Part shown: positions 46,492-55,157 of the stretch, piece after piece
Layout: each line of letters starts with the position of its first letter
How positions within the stretch are numbered: the first letter of the stretch is position 1
Assembly (NCBI RefSeq): GCF_000281045.1
Contig: NW_008246082.1
Coordinates: 506,971-570,970 of the forward strand
Source of the DNA: Saprolegnia diclina VS20
Taxonomy: Eukaryota; Oomycota; Saprolegniomycetes; Saprolegniales; Saprolegniaceae
Direction of reading: 5' to 3'
DNA: 64,000 nucleotides
Notes under the pieces: generated by a model
Told to the model about the DNA's origin: nothing
Databases searched by the model: none
Seen by the model: the letters and a program-made list of their open reading frames with translations, nothing else
Program-made: the position numbers and the translations under genes

Positions 46492-47870
46492 ATGGCTTCG
46501 CCCAGTGACGTGCTAGCATTGCTCCAAGCGCTTGTTGCATCGGCGGTGGAGCTTCCACCAGTGCTATTGGCGCTGCGGGTGCTGCTGACAACGCCCCGAC
46601 TGCGTCGCACCCGATCTCTGACCTCGCATGCACCTCGCGGGGATCGCTGACGACGAGATCCACCTCGTAGCGGCGGCCATGTCTCTCGTTCCCTCGATCG
46701 GCATCGACGGTCCGTTTGGCAGGGATCGCTCGCCGACGAGCGAAAAAGCCAAACTCGGTTTGTTCACCGACCCCTTCTGCGCTTTCGTCGCGCAGTGGAC
46801 GTTCAAGGTGCACGAGCTGAGTCTCTTGTCGCGTCCAGAAAAGAACCCAAGCGACTGTTACGACCTGCTTGGTCTCTGCATCAGCCTGCAGACAGCGGTG
46901 CTCTCGAGCAACTGGCTGGCGCTCGCGGCCATATCGACGTCGGCGCATCACGTCAGCGACCTCTCACTCCTCAACGCCAGCCACAACGCCGATGGTCTCC
47001 CGTTTGATTGGACAGAAAGCTTGGGTCCGTGGCTCGAGTCGGCCCACGCCAAGCGCTTGCGCCTCTCTTCCTTTGCGTCGACGGACGACCTTGGCCTCGC
47101 CCGAGCAATAGCAAAGACGCGGACACTCACCGCAATTGCATCTCGATGACGCCGACGATGTCATCAGCGGTCTCTTTGCCAATCATCTGCCTTTGAACTA
47201 CCTCACGCACCTCGGGCTTCTCGCTTGCCGCGACCCGATCTTGGGCGACATGGCGGCGCTTCTCGAACCCGCTGTGATTGAATCCATTCGCTTTCAGAGC
47301 TACTGCCTCGAAGAGATGACCGGCTTTGTCATGACCTTGCCGCTCTTCCCGCGGCTGGCCGTGGTCGACATCACTGGAGTTTCGCTTGGTGGCCACTCTG
47401 CAGCGCCGCTGTCAACCACGAAGACGCTCCGAGTGGTGCTGTTCCGAGCTATTTCGTGGTCGGCGAACGCCTTGGCCACGCTCCTCGACTGGATGGCGCG
47501 CGCAGATGTCCTCGAGTGCTCGAAGTGGACCGGCTCTGAGATGGTCGGCGCCAACTGTGACCTTGTTGGCCGCGCGTTGCGTTGCTGGATTGCCACGGGT
47601 GCGCTTCGGTGTTGCAGCATTGCTGACGACGGCGTGCGGCGACTGGCATTCGCCGTCTGCGACGTCCACCGCGTACGCAGCTCAAGCTGGATCTCAGCGT
47701 CAATAGCTTTGGCTGCGACGGTCTGCAGGTGCTTCTCGACGCGCTTGCACCGAGCTCCAACATTGTCGTACTCACGTGAGTTGCCAGATGTCATTGCTGG
47801 ACGTGGCGTCGCCATCGACACCGCCATGCCAACGACCCTGCAGCTAACAGCACCTATGCACTGATCTCAA
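46492..47870 (+). CDS. Leucine-rich repeat (RNI-like) protein, ends approximate
   Basis: From ATG 46492 the first exon is a hydrophobic helical leader (ASPSDVLALLQALVASAV), possibly F-box-like. After an intron around 46570-46655, frames joined by short introns give LRR-type strands: VSDLSLLNASHNADG, AKRLRLSSFASTDD, LNYLTHLGLLACRDP, RLAVVDITGVSLGGHSA and VLECSKWTG. A 47-nt intron (GTGCGG to CGCAG, ending 47670) gives LKLDLSVNSFGCDGLQVLLD. The chain continues to about 47770, and the last exon is unclear. Neither domain nor exon boundaries at either end are firm. It lies between two M17 aminopeptidase paralogues on the same strand, which suggests a duplication around it. Confidence 0.5.
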
Positions 47871-48032
47871 TGTGGACAATACTGGCCCATGCATGCGACG
47901 TTTTACTCCCCAAGACAGGCGCCAGAGCACAGTAACGTCCATCATCAGCTCATCAGCGTGCAGGCGCAACGTTGCTCATGACGACGACGAGGTCGGCCTC
48001 CGGTTGGGTGTAGGCAGCACCATCATGTGGAG

Positions 48033-48056
48033 CTGGGTTCGACTCCCAGCCGGCCA
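48033..48056 (+). other. tRNA T-arm-like hairpin with a perfect B-box
   Basis: CTGGG-TTCGACT-CCCAG forms a 5-bp stem with a 7-nt loop and contains GGTTCGACTCC, a match to the RNA polymerase III B-box consensus. A GGTCGGC about 40 bp upstream could pair with GCCGGCC at 48049-48055 as an acceptor stem. The space between is too short for a normal D-arm plus anticodon arm, so this is not called as an intact tRNA; it may be a remnant or a SINE-like fragment. Confidence 0.3.
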
Positions 48057-48195
48057 TATCATTTTATATGAAATGGGCATCGCCGAAGAGATGGCGCAGC
48101 AGCAAGTGTCATTATTGTACACAAAAGCTGGTTGAGATTCGACCACCTCGGTTTTATGTCTATTTCCACGCAACTCCAAATTTGACAGTGGACGG

Positions 48196-49764
48196 ATGGT
48201 GCGGTACTTGGCCAACGTCGGCCGGATCGCCCGCGCCACTGCGCTGCCCAAGGTCGTCCTCATTGGTACAAAGGAGACAAACAGCTTGGACCTTGGCTCA
48301 AAGATCCTCGCGCAGCTCAAGCGCGAGGCTCGCCCGTTGGACCCGCTGGCGCGCCGGCTCTTGGCGCACACGATCGACGAGCTTCGCCCGACCGCAGACG
48401 TGCCAGTCTCGGCGCACGTCTACCTGCCGCTCGGCGACGACGACGGCATTGTAAGCTGCACGGTCGCCACGCTGCCGACAGCGATCTCACGCCACAATGC
48501 CTTTGCCCGCCCGCACGCCATTTCGAGCATCGTCAAAGCCCACATGGCCGACGCGGGGCGGACGCTCGTGGGCGTGGACCTCCCGTCGCACGCAACGTTG
48601 CAGCCGTGGAAGACAGCCGGCTTTGCCGTCGCGCGCGCGATCCCAACGTACAAGCACACGTCGACGACGCGCGCCGGCGTCATCACGGACGGCGTCGCAA
48701 CTTCGATTCCTGCCGACGACGTCGACGTGGTCTTTAGCCACGACCTCTCGGCCAATGAGGTGGCCTTTCTGAACGCGACCGCCGACGGCATCCACCTCGC
48801 GCAGCGTCTCGTCGACGCGCCGCCCAATGAGCTCACGACTGAGACGTTTGTCGAAGAAGCCCGCGCGGTCGCAACTCGCATTGGCGCCGAGTTTACGCTC
48901 ATCCAAGGCACTGAGCTGCGCGACCGCGGCTTTGGTGGGCTCTACAACGTCGGGAAGGCGTCTTTGCACCCGCCAGCGCTCGCGGTGCTGAGCTACTACC
49001 CGAATGACGCCTCCCGCACGGAACGCAGCATTGCGCTCGTGGGCAAAGGCCTCGTGTACGACACGGGCGGCCTCGACCTCAAGGTCGGCGGGCACATGGC
49101 GGGCATGAAGGCCGACATGGGCGGCGCGGCCGGGCTCCTCGGGGCCTTTGACGCCGCTGTGCGCTCGGGCAACGTGCGTACCCGACCACTGCACTGCATC
49201 CTCTGCATCGCCGAGAACGCGGTCGGCCCGAACGCGACCCGGCCGGACGAAGTACATACGTTCTACTCGGGCAAGACGGTCGAGGTCAACGACACGGACG
49301 CCGAAGGCCGCTTGGTGCTCGCGGACGGCGTCGCGTACGCGGTCAAGCACCTCCACCCGGCGCTGTTGCTGGACATGGCGACGCTCACGGGTGCCCAAGG
49401 CATTGCAACAGGGTCCCACATGGGCGCGCTGTACACCAACACGGACGACCTCGAGGCGATGGCGGTCGCGGCCGGCAAGGCGTCCGGCGACTTGGTCCAC
49501 CCTGTGCCGTACGTCCCCGAGTTTTTCCGCCCCGAGTACAAGAGCCACGTGGCCGACATGAAGAATTATATGAGCAACCCGCGCAACGCCGGTGTCTCGT
49601 GCGGCGGCCAGTTCATCGCAAACCACATGACCGACTATCTCGACGGCGACGGCCAGTGGATGCACATTGACATGGCGTCGCCCGTTGAGCACAGCGACAA
49701 GCGCGCAACGGGCTACGGCGTCGGCTTTGTCCAGTCGCTTCTCGAGCAGCTTCACAAGCTGTAG
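48196..49764 (+). CDS. M17 leucyl aminopeptidase, paralogue 2
   Basis: This second M17 aminopeptidase gene is single-exon with the same length as the copy at 44683 (1569 nt) and aligns with it end to end. The catalytic segments are intact: VGKGLVYDTGGLDLK, MKADMGGAAGLLGAF and DTDAEGRLVLADGVAYAVKH. The chosen start is ATG 48196, which opens MVRYLANVG and sits in the same sequence context as its paralogue. It differs along its N-terminal third and in its last helix. The two genes are about 3.5 kb apart on the same strand, so they look like a tandem duplication, with an LRR gene between them. It is followed by a 620-bp spacer. Confidence 0.92.
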   Translation: MVRYLANVGRIARATALPKVVLIGTKETNSLDLGSKILAQLKREARPLDPLARRLLAHTIDELRPTADVPVSAHVYLPLGDDDGIVSCTVATLPTAISRHNAFARPHAISSIVKAHMADAGRTLVGVDLPSHATLQPWKTAGFAVARAIPTYKHTSTTRAGVITDGVATSIPADDVDVVFSHDLSANEVAFLNATADGIHLAQRLVDAPPNELTTETFVEEARAVATRIGAEFTLIQGTELRDRGFGGLYNVGKASLHPPALAVLSYYPNDASRTERSIALVGKGLVYDTGGLDLKVGGHMAGMKADMGGAAGLLGAFDAAVRSGNVRTRPLHCILCIAENAVGPNATRPDEVHTFYSGKTVEVNDTDAEGRLVLADGVAYAVKHLHPALLLDMATLTGAQGIATGSHMGALYTNTDDLEAMAVAAGKASGDLVHPVPYVPEFFRPEYKSHVADMKNYMSNPRNAGVSCGGQFIANHMTDYLDGDGQWMHIDMASPVEHSDKRATGYGVGFVQSLLEQLHKL

Positions 49765-50384
49765 GTAGCACCAACAATTACGGACTCAAGTGAGCGCCAT
49801 GAAGCCTAAAAAGTTACTTTTCCCGAATGTCATGTGTCTTGTGAACCGCACCAAACCTCTGGCACAACTGCTGCCAGCAGCCTTTGGCTACCACTCAGAC
49901 CTAGGCCGTCGGTATATCCTAGACGATGGCGATGCCAAGTAGTGTCCCAGAGCCACACGCGGGTCGTTCGCGGACGAGCTACAGTACACGCTTGGTGGCA
50001 ATGTTCTTGATCGCAGACAGAGAAGTTCGGAGTTCACAAACGACACGAGTCAACAACGTGCCCTCTCGATCGAAGACGACGCCGCAGAGGACATTCCTTT
50101 TCGAACATACTATAGCAGCAGCGACACGTCGTCTTCGACTTCGAAGCTCTAAGCTTGGTCCAAAAGCTTGAAGATCGGCTTCACTTACATGCTGTATGCA
50201 AGGGTGTGTCGAGCCGCTCGCTCTTGTTCGAAAGAGTCTTCTTGATGTTCGCAACTTGGTTGATTTGTGATCTACGCAAGAGACTGTTGTCGAAGGATAC
50301 ACAACTTTGAATGGGATTGTAGACACCACGCAGCGTGTGCTCAAGCCTCACATTTCCATTTCCTCGACGAGAACGACTCGACCC
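49765..50384. other. Intergenic region
   Basis: No supported gene. A minus-strand frame of about 120 codons (49979-50344) has no domain or splice support and would overlap the likely promoter of the PAN gene. Confidence 0.4.
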
Positions 50385-50711
50385 ATGCGCACCAGTGTCC
50401 TTCTTGCGCTTTGCCTCGCAGTCAACAGCGCGACAGTCGACGAGCTGCCGACGTCGACCGTGTGCACGTCGATCGAGCGCGGCGTCGACTATACGTACAA
50501 CGACATCAAGTACGAATTCGTGTACGGCTCGGATCAAGAAAAGCTGGACAAATGCTGCAAGTTCTGCTCGACGCTCGACGACTGCCGCGGTTTCATCGTC
50601 TCCGACACCAAATGTTGGCTCAAGAGCCTCATGAGCAACAAGACGCCGTCTCGCCCCGACGTACTCGCGGGCCTGTACAGTGCGCCCAACCCAGCACTCC
50701 GCTCGTGCTAA
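50385..50711 (+). CDS. Secreted PAN/apple-like cysteine-rich protein
   Basis: This single-exon gene (ATG 50385, stop 50709-50711) encodes about 108 residues. The signal peptide is MRTSVLLALCLAVNSA. After it come CTSIERGVDYTYNDIKYE, CCKFC, DDCRGFIV and CWLKSL, the cysteine pattern and GF motif of PAN/apple modules, which bind carbohydrate or protein in secreted and wall-associated proteins. The C-terminus ends in a further Cys (ALRSC). The N-terminal block and cysteine spacing match the partial gene at 1-287, so the two are paralogues about 50 kb apart. The absence of other domains makes a stand-alone binding protein likely. Specificity is unknown. Confidence 0.78.
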   Translation: MRTSVLLALCLAVNSATVDELPTSTVCTSIERGVDYTYNDIKYEFVYGSDQEKLDKCCKFCSTLDDCRGFIVSDTKCWLKSLMSNKTPSRPDVLAGLYSAPNPALRSC

Positions 50712-50893
50712 GCGTCTGCACTCCATTTTGCACTTGACTTGCACGTTTTCCTAAAGCATGATCTGAAATAAACATTCGACTTGACGCTTCTTAGTCGGTG
50801 CTTCGCTTAGCCATGTGTGTGAACCGAGTAGCGATATCGGCGGAAGCTGCTCGAGTCCTGCGATGCTGATCACGTTGTCCCTGGTGGTGGCTT

Positions 50894-50929
50894 CTCGAAT
50901 TTGCGAATTCGGGAGATCGTAAATTCGAG
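50894..50929. repeat. 9-bp inverted repeat near a TATA-like box
   Basis: CTCGAATTT at 50894-50902 and AAATTCGAG at 50921-50929 are exact inverted copies with an 18-bp spacer, just upstream of a TATA-like sequence. It may be a binding site or simply a hairpin. Confidence 0.45.
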
Positions 50930-50940
50930 CGGTGATTGGG

Positions 50941-50947
50941 TATAAAT
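50941..50947 (+). promoter_or_regulatory. TATA-like box (TATAAAT)
   Basis: TATAAAT at 50941-50947, with an ATTGG just before it (about 50935), lies 97 bp upstream of the ATG of the GCK-domain gene. The position fits a promoter; transcript data would decide. Confidence 0.4.
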
Positions 50948-51043
50948 GGGGAGATTAGTAGCCATTTGCACCAATCCGCACTCGGTATTCCCATCACTGG
51001 ATTGGCGAGGTTCATTTCCGAAGCAACCCGACGTCTTGACACG

Positions 51044-52168
51044 ATGGCGTCCTTCTTCCGTCGTTCGATGCTCCGCCCGACAGCGCTGCGCTCTGCCGCC
51101 CTCGGCCTTTCGGCCATCACCAGCGTCGCCATGTGCGAGGCCGAGGCCAAGCCTGCCAAGAAGATGGAGTTCGTCGGTGTCTTCCTCGACGCCAAGTCGC
51201 GCAAGCAGCTCGAGGAGCGCTTCGCCGCCGTCCATGCCAAGATCCCGGACCAAAGCACGGTTGTGCTCAAGTACAACCCGACGGCCGACGAGCTCAGCAC
51301 GTTTGCACCCATCATGGGCCACAACGTCAAGGTAGGCAGGCGCCCGCCGCATCTCAATTCTTATTGCTGCATGCAGATTGAAGTCAAGGCGCTCGCCCAA
51401 GACGAACACACGCAGGCGGTATGGCAATTCTCCTCGCGCTCTTGTTCAACGGTACCAACGATCCTGTAGGCGGTGGTCGCGGTCTCGACGGAACACGGCG
51501 CCGTGCAGTACGCGGTCGAGTGCCCCCACGTGACGCTCTCGTACTCTGGCGAAGAAGGCTACTCGCAGGCGTACGCCAACGTCCTCTTTGAGCGCCTCCA
51601 GAAGACGGGCAGCTTGACGCTTGAGGAGACGGACGAGGGCATCAACGTCGGCCTTGGCGCGTTTGAAGGCGAGCTCACGGCATTCGACTCGAAGCTCTTT
51701 CCCTTTTACAGGTACGACGACGACGACGACGATCAACGTGGTAGACGGCTTTTCTGCGTAGTCCGTTTCCGGCGACGTCGGCCAAGATGACGGTGCTGGA
51801 CGAGCCGCTCGTGCTCTCGGGTGTCGTGTGCAGCTCGACCGGCTACGACGCCGAGACCGAGTCGTGCATCGCCACCGAGATCAAGAAGCCCGAGTGCGGC
51901 TTTTGCAAGTTTATGAAGGCGGGCCCGTGCGGCAAGCAGTTTACGGCCTGGGAGGCCTGCCTCGACGAGTCCAAGGCCAACGGTTCGAACCCGTTTGATC
52001 GCCGCTTTTTGCCTTATCTGAAGTCTAGGCGAAGACTTCTTGGAAAAGTGTGGTGGTGTGACCCTCCTCTTGCGCGACTGCGTCGACGCCAACCCCGAGT
52101 ACTACAGCGTGCTGAACGAGCCGCCCGAGTCGGCCGACGACGACACCGACGAGGCGTTTGATGCGTAA
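51044..52168 (+). CDS. Mitochondrial protein with C-terminal GCK domain
   Basis: The ATG at 51044 opens MASFFRRSMLRPTALRSAAL, an Arg/Ser-rich, acid-free leader typical of a mitochondrial presequence. A hydrophobic stretch (LGLSAITSVAMCE) follows. The first domain contains KMEFVGVFLDAKSRKQLEE and, after introns, VECPHVTLSYSG; the latter resembles one His motif of 2H-type phosphoesterase folds, but only one such motif is visible. After an intron at about 51712-51760 the frame enters a GCK domain: ECGFCKFMKAGPCGKQFTAW, EACLDE, then EDFLEKCGG and LLRDCVD. GCK domains are cysteine-paired helical modules seen in plant and protist proteins. The tail is acidic (ESADDDTDEAFDA). Intermembrane-space import is a possible reading. 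The combination of the two modules is unusual. Confidence 0.72.
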
Positions 52169-52266
52169 GCCACTCCCGAGATCCCGCGAAATAGATACAC
52201 ATGCTCATACACACTTTCTCTTTCATTGTCATTCGCATCCTCCGACGCACGCAGCAACGCTCTCGG

Positions 52267-54217
52267 TTACTGCAACGCAAAGCCCGGTGCGCTACTCGTC
52301 ATGCTCGCGCGGGCGTGGAACTGCGTGGCGACGGCGCTGCCCCGGCGGTCGGGCGTCTGCAGCACGGGCGCGTCGTCGTCACCGAGGGTCGGGCACGGAT
52401 GGTCGGCGTCCGGCACCGCGGGCGTCTTGGCGTCATGGAGCTGCAAATACCGCGCGCGTGCCACGAGCCCGACCACGAGCAAGCCCAAGATAGTTGCGGC
52501 CGCAATCTCGATGATGACAGCAGCCGATACCTGCTCGTCCGACAAAGTCGGCTTGACGCTCAAGAACGAGATGGTGTTTTGGAGTCCTATCGCCGCGCCC
52601 ACCGGTGTGCAGATGTGGACAGCCGGGTTGTACCCGGTCCCAAACCTGCCGCAACGAGTGAGTCACCCGGACTGTGGTGGCAGTCTCGTACCGGGGCGGC
52701 GTGTTGGCGCGGATGCGCCCGCACGCCGACGGCACAAAGGTCGACGGCAGCGAGCAGTTTGTGCACGCTGGGTCTTGCTGGCCGGTGATCGTCACGGGGT
52801 AGTACTCGTAGAGCGTGTACTTGGCCGTGCCGTCCGTGGGCGCCCAGCCGTAGCCAACGACCTACAGCACCGAGTTTGACCTTTTGTCGCGATTGGTGGT
52901 GACGCACCGTCGTCGCCATGCAGCCGACCGAGGTTGGACCAAACACGGCATTGTACTTGACCCAGTAGGCTTCGAGGAGCCCGGTCGCGGCGTCGAGCAC
53001 GTACGTGGCGTCGCACTGGACGTCGCCGCACCCGGCGTCGTTGCAGTTGCGGACGCGGACGCCATAGCCGGGAAACCCCGAGTACGGCTTGGTCGAGTCA
53101 AAGTGCTCGCCAAAGTTGAGCGTATGCTGCGCGCACTCGGCGCAGGGCGACCCGGGAAGGCTCCCAGCGCCGAGCGTATACGGCATCGTATCGATTCCCG
53201 CTGCGTTCAGACTGAACCGGTCGTAGTTGCGCTGGCACCCGACGCTGCTGGCGACACCCGGTAGTAGCGTGTAGTACTTGGCCGGCTGGCCGCGCCAAAA
53301 CCACTAGGTCCCACCGCGCATCAATACCACGTGAGCCATGGACATTGGAGCGCAGGCACCTGCGGGTGCGACGCGAGCTGCGAAATACGGCCCGGCGCCG
53401 TGTCGACGCCGACCATGGGCGCGCCATTGCCCGGCGCAATGACCTTGCACGTCGCAATCGGCTTGGGCAAGTAGCTCTTGATGAACGACGTGTTGAGGCC
53501 CGAGACGCACAGCGGCTGTGACGGCGCGTCGACGACGACGGTGCCGTTGGCACAGAAGAGACCGCCGCGCGCGGTCGCTGGCGAGCTCGGCGGGCAGAGC
53601 GACGTGAACGGAAGGCAGTCGGACGACGACCAGCCATTGGATGACGGGAGGTACGGCAGTGCGCACGCATACGGGCAGCGCATGCCACTGCCGCAGGCTT
53701 CGTCCATTGCAAAGCCCGCGTTGGCATTCGAGGCTGCGGGGCAGTTGACGTACTGCAATCGGGTGTCGAGGCCGGTGTCGAGACGACAGTATTCCTTGCT
53801 CGCCGGCGGCACGTAACATGCGGTCGTCGCATCGTTCGCACTGCAGACGCGGGGCTGCGGCGGCGCGGTCGTCGGAGCCAACGTCGTCGGCGTCGGTAGG
53901 AGCGCCGAGCCGCCCCCGGCGCTCGCTGAACCCGCACCTGATTTCTCTCTGGGCACCGCCGTGGCGCTGTTGTCATCCGTCGATGTCTCTACCGGTGTCG
54001 GTGATGCTACGGGTCGCGCAGTGTATGTGGTCATGTCGCCGCCGGCCGTGTCGGCTGCGATGGTGCTCGGCGCCGACGATGGCCCTGCCGAGACGCTGCC
54101 GACGATCGCAGCGACGACAATGCACAAGGCCAAGAGCGTGATGAGCGCCATGAGCAGCAGCCGCTTGCGCTTGTTGGCGAGCATCGAGTGCACCGCGTCT
54201 CGGAGTGTCGTCGGCAT
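52267..54217 (-). CDS. SUN family (GH132-like) wall protein with two membrane segments
   Basis: The start is ATG 54217. A short basic cytoplasmic start (MLANKRKRL) is followed by a membrane anchor (LLLMALITLLALCIVVAAIV). A Ser/Thr/Pro-rich linker follows. The SUN-family core has CGSGMRCPYAC, GGLFCANGTVVV, CVSGLNTSF and, after an intron, FWRGQPAKYYTLLPGVASSV and GCQRNYD, with many conserved cysteines. Fungal SUN proteins are secreted wall proteins with reported glucan-directed activity. Downstream segments are also Cys-rich (PCAECAQHTLNFGEHF; CNDAGCGDVQCDATYV). The last exon has a second membrane segment (AAVIIEIAAATILGLLVVGL) and a Pro/Asp-rich tail ending at 52267. The type II anchor and the second segment are unusual for SUN proteins. 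Confidence 0.75.
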
Positions 54218-54442
54218 CGGCAGCAGTTACTCAAGTTCGTTTGAAACTATGGAAAGGCAGCAACACTGCGCCAAAAAGTATCCGACAATCCTGTCCGACA
54301 TTTCACGAAACGAGTGACGCAATAGCACGCCAGTATTGAGGCGCACCGAAAAGGCTCGGGATACACCGAGACTGATGAATAAAGCAGCTAGTGTTCTCGA
54401 TGACATGTGCCAAGCTTCTCTGCTAGTCGTGAGATACCGTCA

Positions 54443-54935
54443 NNNNNNNNNNNNNNNNNNNNNNNNNNNNNNNNNNNNNNNNNNNNNNNNNNNNNNNNNN
54501 NNNNNNNNNNNNNNNNNNNNNNNNNNNNNNNNNNNNNNNNNNNNNNNNNNNNNNNNNNNNNNNNNNNNNNNNNNNNNNNNNNNNNNNNNNNNNNNNNNNN
54601 NNNNNNNNNNNNNNNNNNNNNNNNNNNNNNNNNNNNNNNNNNNNNNNNNNNNNNNNNNNNNNNNNNNNNNNNNNNNNNNNNNNNNNNNNNNNNNNNNNNN
54701 NNNNNNNNNNNNNNNNNNNNNNNNNNNNNNNNNNNNNNNNNNNNNNNNNNNNNNNNNNNNNNNNNNNNNNNNNNNNNNNNNNNNNNNNNNNNNNNNNNNN
54801 NNNNNNNNNNNNNNNNNNNNNNNNNNNNNNNNNNNNNNNNNNNNNNNNNNNNNNNNNNNNNNNNNNNNNNNNNNNNNNNNNNNNNNNNNNNNNNNNNNNN
54901 NNNNNNNNNNNNNNNNNNNNNNNNNNNNNNNNNNN
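54443..54935. other. Assembly gap (493 N)
   Basis: A run of 493 N. Any open frame across it is meaningless. The flanks (54218-54442 and 54936-55157) show no gene. Confidence 0.98.
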
Positions 54936-55157
54936 TCGTCTGCTACAAGCCAATCTGCAAGATGCGAGTCGAGAGGCAAACAATGCTGGATTCACTATGG
55001 TCTAAGGGCGCGCTTCAACGTAGCAAGCCCGTGCGTCCGAGTGGTGTGCGCACGAGGGCTATTGAATGATGTCAGGGTCGCTATGACTTAACAGCAAAAT
55101 GTACATAATACTACAAGTAGCGCTGCATTGGGTATCCTATCTTTTATATATAAAACA

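Noticed and set aside
49979-50344. 121-codon minus-strand frame with FDREGTL, slightly like a HAD motif
   Set aside because: The second Asp of the HAD motif is missing, there is no further HAD motif, and it overlaps the PAN gene's promoter.
54336-55091. Open frames crossing the N run
   Set aside because: They are artefacts of translating unknown bases.
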